64,000 nt of DNA from Streptomyces sp. NBC_01754 (GTDB lineage: Bacteria; Actinomycetota; Actinomycetes; Streptomycetales; Streptomycetaceae), in contig NZ_CP109132.1 of NCBI RefSeq assembly GCF_035918015.1, positions 1,984,001-2,048,000 on the forward strand, written 5' to 3'. Each line of letters begins with the position of its first letter. The first letter of the stretch is position 1. Both the position numbers and the translations under genes were made by a program. A model generated the notes under the pieces. The model did no database searches. It saw only the letters and a program-made list of their open reading frames with translations, and was not told the DNA's origin. Below, piece by piece: positions 35,976-44,942 of this stretch.

Positions 35976-36749
35976 ATGACCATCCGTACCGGCAGCAAGG
36001 CGGCACTCGTGGCCACCGGCGGCACCGTGCTTCTCGTCGCCGTCCTCAGCGGGTGCGGCGGCACGGACGTGGAGGGCGCGTCCGTGGAGAGCAAGTCGTT
36101 CGCGTACAGCGGCACCTCCCTCACCATCGACGCGGACGACTCCGTCGTGGACGTCGTGCCCGCCGATGTGAAGGAGATCGAGGTGACCCGCCAGGTCGAC
36201 GGGTGGGCCGTGCTCGGCAGCGGTCCGAAGCCCGTGTGGGAGCTGGAGGGCGACAAGCTGACGTTCCGGGTGAAGTGCCGGGCGCTGATCAGCAACTGCG
36301 AGGCCCGTCACCAGGTGAAGGTGCCCCGGGGTGTCGACCTGAGGGTGGAGGCGGACAACGGAATCGTCACCGCGACCGGGTTCGACACCCGGCTCGCGGT
36401 CTCCGCCGACAACGGTGACATCGTCGTACGGGAGTGCAGCGGCCCGCTGGACCTGTGGAGCGACAACGGTTCCGTACGGGCCGAACGGTTCGCCGGGACC
36501 TCCGTGACCGCCCGCTCGGACAACGGGGAGGTCGATCTCGGCTTCACCGAGGTGCCGGACCTGGTGGACGTCGTCAGTGACAACGGAAGCATCACCATCG
36601 ACCTGCCGGGAGGCAGAGAGGAGTACGCCGTGTCCGCCTCGGCGGACAACGGAGACGTCTCCGTGGACGTCCCCCGGAGCGACAAGAGCCCCCACGTCGT
36701 GAAGGCGCGGAGCGACAACGGCGAAGTCACCGTGCGAAGGGCGAACTAA
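35976..36749 (+). CDS. DUF4097-type beta-repeat lipoprotein
   Basis: A 257-residue exported protein whose signal peptide ends in the lipobox LSGC (C26). The rest is a beta-solenoid-like DUF4097 domain in which the turn motif [SA]DNG[SEDI][VI] recurs seven times about every 18-20 residues (ADNGIV, ADNGDI, SDNGSV, SDNGEV, SDNGSI, ADNGDV, SDNGEV). A CRALISNC pair could form a disulphide. Such repeats are found in anti-sigma/PspC-like and adhesin-like proteins, but their role is unknown. GGGGG lies upstream of the ATG at 35976. Stand-alone gene. Confidence 0.82.
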   Translation: MTIRTGSKAALVATGGTVLLVAVLSGCGGTDVEGASVESKSFAYSGTSLTIDADDSVVDVVPADVKEIEVTRQVDGWAVLGSGPKPVWELEGDKLTFRVKCRALISNCEARHQVKVPRGVDLRVEADNGIVTATGFDTRLAVSADNGDIVVRECSGPLDLWSDNGSVRAERFAGTSVTARSDNGEVDLGFTEVPDLVDVVSDNGSITIDLPGGREEYAVSASADNGDVSVDVPRSDKSPHVVKARSDNGEVTVRRAN

Positions 36750-36819
36750 CCGGCTCCCGTGTTCGTCCTTACTGGTGCGAGAATGAACCGGGCAGGGTGG
36801 ATCGGCACGGGAGAGGGAT

Positions 36820-38190
36820 GTGACGGCGACGCACGCGCGGCCGCAGACGCAGGCGAGTGGCGGCAGGGCCGTCCGGGATGTCCTGGCGCTGATGCTGCTG
36901 CCGGTGCCACTGGTCGTCGCCGCCTTGCCGGGCGCCTTCGCCGGCGGGGGGACCCGGCGTTGGTTCGGCGGGCGTGGAGAGAGCCAGCGGGCCGACGCGC
37001 AGGCGGCGAAGGACGCCGCCGCGGCGGCGTTCTACGAGCTGGACACCGCCCAGCGGGACCTGCGGATCTCGATCGAGACGATCACCGCTGTGGACGGTTC
37101 GCCCCGGGCCCGCAAGGCGGTGGACGACTTCGCCGCGCTGGGGCGCCGGATCGACGAGGCGAGTCACACCTACATCACCGCGGTCGACGAACACGACCTC
37201 GACCGTGACGACCTGGAGCAGTCGGTCGCCACCGCCGCGAAGACGCGGCTGACCCGGGCCAAGGACGATCTGGTGCAGGTCAAGGGCGAGCTGGACCGCT
37301 TCGCCCAGGGGCTCGGTCCGCTGCTCGGCAGCGCCGAGACGCAGCTGGCCCGGCTCGCCCCCGCCGTCGAGCGGGCGCGCCAGGCGCTGCTGGGGGCGAG
37401 CAACGCCCTGGACGCGGTACGGGCCTCCGGCCTGCGCGCCGACGACCTCGCGGGGCGGCTGGCGGCCCTCGCCCCGGAGCTGACCAAGCTGAACCAGGGC
37501 GCCGGACAGCACGGCGTGGCCGAGACGCTCCAGCGGGCCGACCAGGTGCTTCGGGACGCGGAGGCCGTACGGGCGGAGGCCGAGCGGCTGCCGGAGCGGG
37601 CCGCCGAGATCGACCGCCGGCTGGTGTCCCTGCGGACCCGGGCCCAGGCGCTCACCACACGCGCCGGGCAGGTCGAGCCGGTTCTGAGCGAGTTGCGGCG
37701 ACGTTTCGCGGCGGCCTGCTGGCAGGACCTCCAGCCCGTCCCGGAGCAGGCGGCGGCCAACGTACGCCAGGCCGAGGAGAAGCTGACCGAGGCCGTCAAG
37801 GCGCGGTCCGAGCAGCGCTGGGCGGACGCCACCGCCCGGCTGAGCACGGTACGGGCCCTGCTGAACGCCACCGACGAGGCGGTGTCCGCCGCCGGTGACC
37901 GGTTGCGGCGCCTGAACGCCGTGTCGAAGGACCCGCAGGCGGAGATCGAGCGCAGCCGGTTCGCGATCCGGGACGCCCAGCGGCTCGCCATGGCCGGGCG
38001 CCACACCCCCGACCCGCGTCACGCCCGTCCGCTGGACGACGCGGTGGCACGGCTGGAGCGGGCGATCAACGGCCTGGAGGGCCGCCACCCCGATTACTGG
38101 CACTTCCTGACCGAGACGGAGGCCGTGCGGCAGACGGCGACCCGGGTGGTCTCCACGATCCGGGAGGAACTGGGCGGCGGCACCCCCTGA
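36820..38190 (+). CDS. Membrane-anchored coiled-coil protein of unknown function
   Basis: A 456-residue protein. One N-terminal transmembrane helix (VLALMLLPVPLVVAALPGAFAGG, about 20-43) is followed by about 390 residues of charged helix with heptad spacing (ETAQRDLRISIETI, AKTRLTRAKDDLVQVKGELDRF, ETLQRADQVLRDAEAVRAEAERL). It ends YWHFLTETEAVRQTATRVVSTIREEL. The pattern suggests a long extracytoplasmic or cytoplasmic coiled coil, as in septation or chromosome-associated scaffold proteins, but I cannot name a family. The GTG at 36820 follows GAGAGGG. Confidence 0.7.
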   Translation: MTATHARPQTQASGGRAVRDVLALMLLPVPLVVAALPGAFAGGGTRRWFGGRGESQRADAQAAKDAAAAAFYELDTAQRDLRISIETITAVDGSPRARKAVDDFAALGRRIDEASHTYITAVDEHDLDRDDLEQSVATAAKTRLTRAKDDLVQVKGELDRFAQGLGPLLGSAETQLARLAPAVERARQALLGASNALDAVRASGLRADDLAGRLAALAPELTKLNQGAGQHGVAETLQRADQVLRDAEAVRAEAERLPERAAEIDRRLVSLRTRAQALTTRAGQVEPVLSELRRRFAAACWQDLQPVPEQAAANVRQAEEKLTEAVKARSEQRWADATARLSTVRALLNATDEAVSAAGDRLRRLNAVSKDPQAEIERSRFAIRDAQRLAMAGRHTPDPRHARPLDDAVARLERAINGLEGRHPDYWHFLTETEAVRQTATRVVSTIREELGGGTP

Positions 38191-38328
38191 GCCCGGTGTG
38201 GCCCTGTACGCCGCGGTGCGGTGCGGTCCCGTGGGCTGCCGTCCCGTAGGTGGCGTCCCCTCGGCTGCCGTCCGGACCGGGCGCCCGGGACCGGACTTGT
38301 CCCCGGCGGACGGCGGGCCGAAGCTGGA

Positions 38329-38349
38329 TGTACGTGCACGCTACGTACA
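38329..38349. promoter_or_regulatory. Large palindrome upstream of DUF4383 gene
   Basis: Arms TGTACGT and ACGTACA, perfectly inverted and 7 bp apart, lie 64 bp before the DUF4383 start. This is a likely operator; the protein is unknown. Confidence 0.45.
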
Positions 38350-38412
38350 CGCGGCGGCTTCCGCCGGGTCGCACCCCGGCCCGGCGGCCGTTCGCGGTCG
38401 AAGGAGGCCGTC

Positions 38413-39141
38413 ATGGCCACGCACCTCTCCCTGCGCCCCCGCCGACGCTCGCCGGACACGGACTCACGCACCCGGGACCCACGTCCCACGGGTCCGCGTA
38501 CCCCGGACTCGCGCACCACGGGCCCCCGTGCCACCGACCCGCCCGCCACCGACGCACCCGCCACCGGCTCTCCCGCCCCCGAAGCGCGCCCTTCGGGCCG
38601 ATGGCGCCGCAAGGCCACCCGGCTCGACGAACAGCTGCCCGTCGACCACCGGCTCAGCCAGGTCTACCGGGTCGGGGCCGGACTCATGGGGCTGGTGCTC
38701 GTCGCCTTCGGCATCCTCGGTCTGCTGGACCGGATCGGCTTCTTCGACACCGGCGGCGACACCGTGGCCGGGCTGAACACCAACGGCACGCTCAGCGTGC
38801 TGTCCATCTGTATCGGGATGCTGCTCTTCACCGGCATGGTGATCGGCGGGAACCTCGCCTCCACCCTGAACATGGTGCTCGGCGTCGCCTTCGTCATCAG
38901 CGGCTTCGTGAATCTGGCGCTGCTCGGCTCCAGTCTGAACTTCCTGGCCTTCCACATGCAGAACGTGATCTTCAGCTTCGTCGTAGGGCTGCTGCTGATG
39001 ACGTTCGGCATGTACGGGCGGGTCAGCGGCGGTCTGCCCCACGACAACCCGTACTGGCGGACCCGCCACCCCGAGGGCGACGCGCGTACACCGCACAGGA
39101 AGCCCTACCCGATGCCGGAGAACCCGCGGCGGAGGCTCTAA
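38413..39141 (+). CDS. DUF4383 membrane protein
   Basis: A 242-residue protein. A 70-residue Thr/Pro/Arg-rich cytoplasmic N terminus is followed by four helices in the DUF4383 pattern (GAGLMGLVLVAFGILGLLD, LSVLSICIGMLLFTGMVIGG, LNMVLGVAFVISGFVNLALLG, NVIFSFVVGLLLMTFGMYGR). A polar tail follows. The function is unknown; these small membrane proteins are widespread in actinobacteria. AAGGAGG lies before ATG 38413. The stop TAA is part of the -10 box of the next gene. Confidence 0.8.
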   Translation: MATHLSLRPRRRSPDTDSRTRDPRPTGPRTPDSRTTGPRATDPPATDAPATGSPAPEARPSGRWRRKATRLDEQLPVDHRLSQVYRVGAGLMGLVLVAFGILGLLDRIGFFDTGGDTVAGLNTNGTLSVLSICIGMLLFTGMVIGGNLASTLNMVLGVAFVISGFVNLALLGSSLNFLAFHMQNVIFSFVVGLLLMTFGMYGRVSGGLPHDNPYWRTRHPEGDARTPHRKPYPMPENPRRRL

Positions 39142-39144
39142 TCT
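39139..39144 (+). promoter_or_regulatory. -10 box for leaderless FmdB transcript
   Basis: TAATCT overlaps the DUF4383 stop codon and ends six bases before the FmdB ATG, with no ribosome site between. This is a typical leaderless start. Confidence 0.55.
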
Positions 39145-39150
39145 GGGTCC

Positions 39151-39375
39151 ATGCCCCGCTACGAGTACCGCTGCCGCCCCTGTGACGACACCTTCGAGGT
39201 AAGCCGCCCGATGGCCCGGTCGTCCGACCCCGCCACCTGCCCCGCCGGGCACGAGGACACGGTGAAGCTGCTGTCCACGGTGACCGTCGGCGGCGCGGCC
39301 TCGTCCGCCGCCCCGGCCGCGCCCGCAGGCGGTGGCGGTGGGGGCGGATGCTGCGGCGGGGGCTGCTGCGGCTGA
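39151..39375 (+). CDS. FmdB-family zinc ribbon protein
   Basis: A 74-residue protein. The N-terminal zinc ribbon MPRYEYRCRPCDDTFEV ... CPAGHEDTVKLLSTV is the FmdB/CxxC_CxxC_SSSS domain. It is followed by an Ala/Pro/Gly linker ending in a striking GGGGGGGCCGGGCCG tail, whose four extra cysteines may bind metal or cross-link. FmdB-type proteins are regulatory or chaperone-like with no firm role. Leaderless start. Confidence 0.85.
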   Translation: MPRYEYRCRPCDDTFEVSRPMARSSDPATCPAGHEDTVKLLSTVTVGGAASSAAPAAPAGGGGGGGCCGGGCCG

Positions 39376-39404
39376 CCCCGGCCTGTGCCTCCGGGGCTCC
39401 TACC

Positions 39405-40064
39405 TCACTTCCTGCGGGAGAGCGTCAGGCCGTCCGCCACGGTCAGCATGACGCTGTCCATGCGGGCGTCGGCGCGCACATGGTCGTTGAACTCCTGGAC
39501 CGCCGCCGCCGGCCCGCTCGTCTCCGGGTCGGTGACGCGGCCGTGGAAGAGGACGTTGTCGGTGACGACGAGTCCGCCGGTCCTCATGCGCGGCACCAAC
39601 TCCTCCCAGTACGGGATGTAGTTGCCCTTGTCGGCGTCCAGGTAGGCCAGATCGATGTGCGGCTCCGCGGGCATCGCGCGCAGGGTCTCCAGCGCGGGCG
39701 CGATCCGCAGGTCGATCCGGTCGGCGACGCCCGCCTTCTCCCACGCCTCACGGGCGTACGCGGTCCACTCCTCGGAGACGTCGCAGGCGGTCAGCGTGCC
39801 GCCCGGGGGCAGTGCCCGGGCCATCGCCAGAGAGGAGAAGCCGGTGAACGTACCGATCTCCACGATGTGACGGGCACCCGTCAGCCGGACGAGGAAGGCC
39901 AGCAGCGGCCCCTGCTCCTCGGAGGACTGCATGCCCGCGCTGTCGGGGAACCGGGCGCGGGTGGTCTCCACGAGTTCGCGCTGCACCGCGTCGAGCGGCG
40001 GGTTGTTCGCGAGCATGTAGGCGTACAGCTCGTCGGTGATCTTGGTTTCGTTCCCTCGGGTCAC
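39405..40064 (-). CDS. SAM-dependent O-methyltransferase (CCoAOMT-like)
   Basis: A 219-residue protein of Methyltransferase family 3. SAM motif VEIGTFTGFSSLAMARALP, LTACDVSEEW, and the metal/catalytic motif DLAYLDADKGNY with GGLVVTDNVLFHG are all characteristic, and residues QSSEEQGPLLAFL form the N-terminal helix. These enzymes use Mg2+ or Ca2+ to methylate catechols or acyl-CoAs; the substrate here is unknown. The GTG start at 40064 is preceded by GAGGAAGAGGA. Confidence 0.9.
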   Translation of the reverse strand: MTRGNETKITDELYAYMLANNPPLDAVQRELVETTRARFPDSAGMQSSEEQGPLLAFLVRLTGARHIVEIGTFTGFSSLAMARALPPGGTLTACDVSEEWTAYAREAWEKAGVADRIDLRIAPALETLRAMPAEPHIDLAYLDADKGNYIPYWEELVPRMRTGGLVVTDNVLFHGRVTDPETSGPAAAVQEFNDHVRADARMDSVMLTVADGLTLSRRK

Positions 40065-40141
40065 GGTGTCCTCTTCCTCGTACGCGGCAGGATGGCCCCA
40101 GTCTGCCGAAGACGACGGACGGGCCCCGGTCGGCCACGCGG

Positions 40142-41038
40142 TCAGGCACCGCCCGTGTGCCGCCGCCCGTCGGCGGCCCGCAGGAAGCGGCGCAGGATCT
40201 CCTCGCCGGCCGCGACGCCCCGTTCCGTCAGGGCCTCGGTGTTCGGCGCGTCCCAGCCGCTGTCGGCGAGTTCGCCGTGGGCCGGGCGCCAGGCCCGGTC
40301 GGCGGCGAGCAGCAGGTCCGAGTCGAGCAGGGAGTCACCGGCGGCGAGGGTCGTGGTGGCGCCGCAGCGACGGGCCACCTCACGCATCGCGGCACTCTTG
40401 GTGAGCGGCTCCGGTACGGCGTAGATCTTGCGGCCCTGGAGGGAGACGGTCCAGCCCCGGGGCCCGGCCCAGGCGGCGAGCTCCTTCATCCAGCCCTCGG
40501 GCAGCGCCGCACGGTCGACCACGAGGTAGGCGAAGACGTCCTCGGCGATGCGTTCCTTGAGCAGCCAGGCGGGGTCGGCGGTGGCGAGGAGGTGGGCGCG
40601 GACCTCGGCGAGGGAGGCGCACTCGGAGGCGAGCCGGGCGGCGACCTGCCGCTGCCAGTCCTCGTCGGAGACCCCGTCGACCAGGAGGTGCCCGCCGTTG
40701 GCGCAGATCGCGTACCGGGGCGGGGGCCCGGGGAGGTGGATGCGGCGGTACTGCTCTCGGGTCCGGGTGGTGGTGGGGACGAAGACCGTGGTGCGGGCCA
40801 GGGTGTCGAGGAGGGCGGCGGCCTCCTCCGTCAGGTAGGAGAGGGGTGCCCCGTCGTAGACCTCGACGCAGAGCAGCCGCGGGGCCCGCTCGTCGTCCAT
40901 GGTGAGCTGGAGCGCGGCCGCGGAGTAGATCAGGGTGCGGTCGAGGTCGCTGGCGACCAGCGTGACGGGGGCCCCGGGGCCGGCCACGGGGTACGTCTTT
41001 GGCGTGGCGGGCTTCTCCGGCGTGGCGGGTGTGGTCAC
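40142..41038 (-). CDS. HAD-superfamily phosphatase of the Ter module
   Basis: A 298-residue HAD phosphatase of the SPP/Cof type. It has VASDLDRTLIYS (motif I), VPTTTRTREQYRRI (motif II), a large cap with WLLKERIAEDVFAYL, and AAGDSLLDSDLL (motif IV). This HAD subgroup occurs with phosphoribosyltransferase and CitE-like lyase in the Ter biosynthetic module described by Anantharaman, Iyer and Aravind. Its GTG start overlaps the upstream PRTase stop (GTGA). It probably dephosphorylates an intermediate made by that enzyme. Confidence 0.85.
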   Translation of the reverse strand: MTTPATPEKPATPKTYPVAGPGAPVTLVASDLDRTLIYSAAALQLTMDDERAPRLLCVEVYDGAPLSYLTEEAAALLDTLARTTVFVPTTTRTREQYRRIHLPGPPPRYAICANGGHLLVDGVSDEDWQRQVAARLASECASLAEVRAHLLATADPAWLLKERIAEDVFAYLVVDRAALPEGWMKELAAWAGPRGWTVSLQGRKIYAVPEPLTKSAAMREVARRCGATTTLAAGDSLLDSDLLLAADRAWRPAHGELADSGWDAPNTEALTERGVAAGEEILRRFLRAADGRRHTGGA

Positions 41039-43473
41039 TTCGCCGTCACCGCCGTCACGGCCGTGCCGGAGGCGCCCGTCGCGCCCCGGGTGTACTTCGG
41101 ATGGATCAGCCCCACACAGGTGTACGGCAGTTCGTCGACCTCCTCGACGGGGACCCCGCGCTGTTCGGCCAGCAGCCGGACATGGGCGAGGTCCGCGCCC
41201 GCTCCGCGCTTGGCGAGGATCTTCCAGGGGACGCGGCGCAGCAGTACCCGGGTGGTCTCCCCGACGCCGGGTTTCACGAGGTTCACGTCGTGGATGCCGT
41301 ACTCCTCGCTGATCCGCTCCACCGCGGCCCAGCCCTCCCAGGTCGGGGCGCGGTCCGCGGCCAGCAGCTCCTTGGCCTCGGTGTCGACGGCTGCGGCGAC
41401 CTCGTCGAAGCGGGCGGCGACCGTGTCCAGGAAGAGGCCGGAGACGTCGGCCTCCGCGAGCTCCCGGTAGAACTTCGCGCCGTGGTAGTCGTGCGGGCCC
41501 ACCAGGTCGGAGCGCAGGACCGTACGTGAGACCAGGCCGGAGACCGTGGAGTTGAGGCAGGCGGACGGGATGAGGAAGTCCTCGCGCGTCCCGTAGGTGC
41601 GTACGCAGCCGCCGGGGTCGGCGAGGACCGCGATCTCCGGGTCGAAGCCCTCGAACCCGGCCACGGCCGCGGCGAGTTCGCGGGTGATGGCGCCCTTGCC
41701 GGTCCAGCCGTCGACGAAGACGACGTCGGCCGGGTCGTGGTGGGCGGCCAGCCAGCGCAGGGCGTTGGCGTCGATGCCGCGGCCCCGGACGATGGAGATC
41801 GCGTAGTGCGCCAGGTCGATGCCGTGCCGGTGCAGGGCCCAGCGGCGCATCAGGACGCCGACGGGGGTGCCGGCCCGGGCGAGGGAGACCAGTACGGGCC
41901 GGGGGCCGCGTTCGACGAGCACCGTCTCGGTGACGGTGCCGACGGCGCGGGCGATACGGGCGGCCGAGGTGTCCAGGGCCTCCTTGAACAGCTCCTGGTA
42001 CTGCGCGGTCGGCTGGTACTCGACGGGCAACGACTCGGCGTAGTGGGCGCCGCCGCCCTGTATCGCCTCCTCGCGCTCCTCGGTGGGTGCCTCCAGTGCC
42101 GTTGCCGAGAGGTCCTGGAGCAGCCAGCCGACGTCGTCCGCCGCGTAGGAGGAGAAGCCGGGGCCCCTCAGGGGTGCGGACAGCATGGCGAGTTCCTGCC
42201 TTTCGACGAGTGGGGGCGTCGGGACGTACGAGGGGACGACCGCGAGCAGGACGCGGTCGGTGTGCGCGGCGAGCCGGTCCAGCAGGCCGCCGGGGGCGTG
42301 CAGGGCGGGGGTGTCGGCCACAGAGTCGACGACGGCGACCACGGCGTCGAAGCCGGCGCCCGCGACGTTGTACGCGTACCGGTCGCCGGGGCCGTCCGCG
42401 GGGTCGTCGTGGGCGGGGAAGACCAGGCGGCTGCGTATCGCGTAACCGGGGTCGTCCACGGCGAGGACGGGTGAGCGGGTGGTGGTCGAGTACCGCACCT
42501 CGGCGGTGGTGGCGTCCTCCAGGGCGGTGCCGAGCCGCAGCGGCGCGTACATCAGCTCCTCGAAGCCCAGGACGAGCACCCGGCGGGCGCCCTCCAGCGC
42601 GTCGGCGAGCCGGGCCGCCATGTCCGGCAGGGCCGCCTCCAGGGCGGCGCGGTGGACCGGGGTGAAGCCGTGGCGCCCGCCGTCGGGGACACCGGCCGGC
42701 CAGCCCAGCTCGACCCGTACGGGGGCCGGGCGGGCAACCGGGGGCGACGCCGGCTGCTGCTCCTGGTGGGCGGCGACCAGGCTCAGGCCCTTCTCCAGGA
42801 CCCCGTCCGGCAGGCGTACGGTGCCACGGGCCCGGGCCACCAGGTCGACGCGGGCGCCGATCTCCTCCGCGAACGCGGCGAGCCTGGTCCGGTCCGTCTC
42901 GGACCGCATGTCGACCAGCGCGACGATGACGTACCGGTCGCGGGGGTAGCGCTCGTGGAGGGCGCGGACGGTGTTGAGCACGGTGTTGCCGGTGGAGAAC
43001 TCGTCGTCGACGAGCACCAGCGGGGCGCCCCGGTCCGGTGCGCTCAGCAGATCCGGCCGTTCGGGGAGCAGGAGGTGGGAGGTGGCGTGCGAGTGCGCCT
43101 CCTCGAAGCCGCCCGCCTGGGCGACGCCTTCGACGGGACGGCGGGTGGAGTGGAGGTAGGGGGCCACGCCGAGCCCGTCCGCGACGGCGTGCCCGAGGCC
43201 CGTGGCCGTCTCCGCGTACCCGAGGACGACCGCGCGGCGCGCCTCGGCCTCACCCAGCAGCTCGCGCACCCGCTCGCCGAGTTCGTACCCGGCGCCGTGG
43301 ACGACGGAGGGGTGCTGCGGCACGTGTTTGCCCAGGACGTTCGACACCAGCAGGTGGGCGCGTTTGGGGTTGCGCCGCAGGGCCAGGCCCAGCAGCTCGC
43401 GGAGCTCCCCGTCACCGGCGAGCTCGACTCCCAGCCGTTCGGCGACCCAGTCGCCCGACCACTCCACGTCCAC
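41035..43473 (-). CDS. PRTase_2-TRSP-StiP-like fusion enzyme of the Ter module
   Basis: An 812-residue three-part enzyme. Residues 1-230 form a phosphoribosyltransferase with VLGYAETATGLGHAVADGL and the PRPP-loop LVLVDDEFSTGNT (about 152-164). Residues about 265-420 form the TRSP domain, with the literal T-R-S-P tetrapeptide at 332-335 (TTRSPVLAVDD). Residues about 440-800 are the StiP/PRTase_1-like domain, with LVSLARAGTPVGVL, HYAISIVRGRGIDANAL, and VVFVDGWTGKGAI as its own PRPP-like loop. The proposed role is synthesis of a nucleoside-like metabolite in Ter stress systems. The start is GTG 43473. It overlaps the HAD gene and is probably one unit with it. Confidence 0.85.
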   Translation of the reverse strand: MDVEWSGDWVAERLGVELAGDGELRELLGLALRRNPKRAHLLVSNVLGKHVPQHPSVVHGAGYELGERVRELLGEAEARRAVVLGYAETATGLGHAVADGLGVAPYLHSTRRPVEGVAQAGGFEEAHSHATSHLLLPERPDLLSAPDRGAPLVLVDDEFSTGNTVLNTVRALHERYPRDRYVIVALVDMRSETDRTRLAAFAEEIGARVDLVARARGTVRLPDGVLEKGLSLVAAHQEQQPASPPVARPAPVRVELGWPAGVPDGGRHGFTPVHRAALEAALPDMAARLADALEGARRVLVLGFEELMYAPLRLGTALEDATTAEVRYSTTTRSPVLAVDDPGYAIRSRLVFPAHDDPADGPGDRYAYNVAGAGFDAVVAVVDSVADTPALHAPGGLLDRLAAHTDRVLLAVVPSYVPTPPLVERQELAMLSAPLRGPGFSSYAADDVGWLLQDLSATALEAPTEEREEAIQGGGAHYAESLPVEYQPTAQYQELFKEALDTSAARIARAVGTVTETVLVERGPRPVLVSLARAGTPVGVLMRRWALHRHGIDLAHYAISIVRGRGIDANALRWLAAHHDPADVVFVDGWTGKGAITRELAAAVAGFEGFDPEIAVLADPGGCVRTYGTREDFLIPSACLNSTVSGLVSRTVLRSDLVGPHDYHGAKFYRELAEADVSGLFLDTVAARFDEVAAAVDTEAKELLAADRAPTWEGWAAVERISEEYGIHDVNLVKPGVGETTRVLLRRVPWKILAKRGAGADLAHVRLLAEQRGVPVEEVDELPYTCVGLIHPKYTRGATGASGTAVTAVTAK

Positions 43474-43558
43474 TGCCTCTTCTCTCCGGACCGTTCTCTC
43501 GCGAGCCGTCCGTGCCGATGTCCGCCCGCGACGGGGCGCCCAGTCCGTCAGGGGGTGC

Positions 43559-44722
43559 TCAGTCCGTCAGGCCCGCGGCCAGGAGCTCCACGAATCCCAC
43601 GTCCTCCCGCGCCACGCCGAACACCTCGGCCCGGCGCAGGGTGCGCTCCGCCCAGGCGCGGTGCGGTTTCACTTCGTTCATCTTGTTCGTGTACGCCGAG
43701 CGCAGCACCCCGCCGCCGTCCCGCTCGGGCCGCAGGATGTCCTGGGCGTCCGTGTACTCCTCGTGGCTGACGACCGACAGGGCGTGCACGGGCAGGACGT
43801 GGGAGGGGTGGATGCAGGTCTTGCCGAGCAGTCCGTTGGCCCGGTCGAGCTCGATCTCGCGGAGCAGCCCGTCCAGGTCGTGCTCGATGAGCGCGGTGCG
43901 CAGTTCGTCGGCCGCCCGCCCCATGAAGGGGCTGCGGCGCAACTGCGGCTTGAACATGCGCTCCTGGAGGCGGAAGTACTCCCACACGGGTCCGGTGATG
44001 GTGAACCCGGTGCCGTCGGAGCGGCCCAGCACGTTGACGACGTCGCCGATGACGGAACTGACGATCTGGACGTCGTACGCCGTCATGTCGGGGGACCGGC
44101 GCAGTCCGTAGGCGGAGCAGAAGTCGGTGACGCCCAGGCGCAGGGCGAGGACGCGGTCGCGGTGGGTGCCGACCGTGCGGGCGATGCCCCGGAGCGTCTC
44201 GCCCCGGCTCTCCAGGTGCAGGAGTTCCGGGGATTCCAGGACCGGCATCGCGTAAAGCCGGTGGCCGCTCGCCGATTCGGCCTCGGCGAGCGCTTCCAGG
44301 AACAGCTCTCCCCGGTGTTCGGTGAATTTGGGAAGTACGAATCCGGACAACCATCGCACCGAGCTGCCGAGACGTTTGACGAGATCGGGGATCTGCCCGG
44401 GTTCACGGACCCTGATGAAGAGCAGGGGCACCCTGGCCGCCCGTTCACCGATCTCCGCGAACTGCCGTACGAGATTGGCCTCGGCGCCTACCACGTCGGC
44501 GTCGTCGATGGAATCCTCCAGGCAGAGCACCATGGAGACCACACCGTTCGCCGCCTGTTTGATCACGTCGTCGGCCAGCCGCGGCCTGGTCGCCGGGCTG
44601 TAGAGGGTGGCTCCGAGCGCCGCCGAGAGCACCTCGGGCGGGGAGTCGGCGCCGAATTCGCACGGTTCCTCGAAGAACAGGCCCTCGCGGGCGACGGGCG
44701 AGAGGTGCCCGAAATGACGCAT
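43559..44722 (-). CDS. CitE-like HpcH/HpaI lyase of the Ter module
   Basis: A 387-residue TIM-barrel lyase of the HpcH/HpaI-CitE superfamily. It has ATRPRLADDVIKQAANGVVSMVLCLEDSIDD (metal acidic pair E69-D70), MPVLESPELLHL, RLGVTDFCSAYGLRR, and the swapped late helix. These barrels use Mg2+ and a CoA ester or keto acid. The gene is immediately upstream of the PRTase fusion and is a standard member of Ter modules, where it is thought to act in metabolite synthesis. ATG 44722 follows GGGGG. The divergent promoter region has a large inverted repeat. Confidence 0.86.
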   Translation of the reverse strand: MRHFGHLSPVAREGLFFEEPCEFGADSPPEVLSAALGATLYSPATRPRLADDVIKQAANGVVSMVLCLEDSIDDADVVGAEANLVRQFAEIGERAARVPLLFIRVREPGQIPDLVKRLGSSVRWLSGFVLPKFTEHRGELFLEALAEAESASGHRLYAMPVLESPELLHLESRGETLRGIARTVGTHRDRVLALRLGVTDFCSAYGLRRSPDMTAYDVQIVSSVIGDVVNVLGRSDGTGFTITGPVWEYFRLQERMFKPQLRRSPFMGRAADELRTALIEHDLDGLLREIELDRANGLLGKTCIHPSHVLPVHALSVVSHEEYTDAQDILRPERDGGGVLRSAYTNKMNEVKPHRAWAERTLRRAEVFGVAREDVGFVELLAAGLTD

Positions 44723-44752
44723 GTGAATCCCCCGTGCTGCCTGAAGACCTGA

Positions 44753-44779
44753 GAACGTATGGCCGGTAATAGTACGTTC
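44753..44779. promoter_or_regulatory. Inverted repeat between CitE-like and TerD genes
   Basis: GAACGTA and TACGTTC, perfectly inverted with 13 bp between, lie 31 bp from the CitE-like start and 164 bp from the TerD start. It could coordinate the two halves of the Ter island. Confidence 0.45.
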
Positions 44780-44942
44780 GGACTGGTGCCGTCGGTTCCC
44801 CAGCTATGTGAACTTCCCGTGCCGCCCCGCTTCCCCCCGGGCCGCGCGGCGTGTTCGTGCCGGCCCTTCCGGCCGGGTCCTGGCCTACTGGTCCCTACCC
44901 CCACGTTGTCCGGGGCGACCACCAGCAGGCAGGATGACCGGC

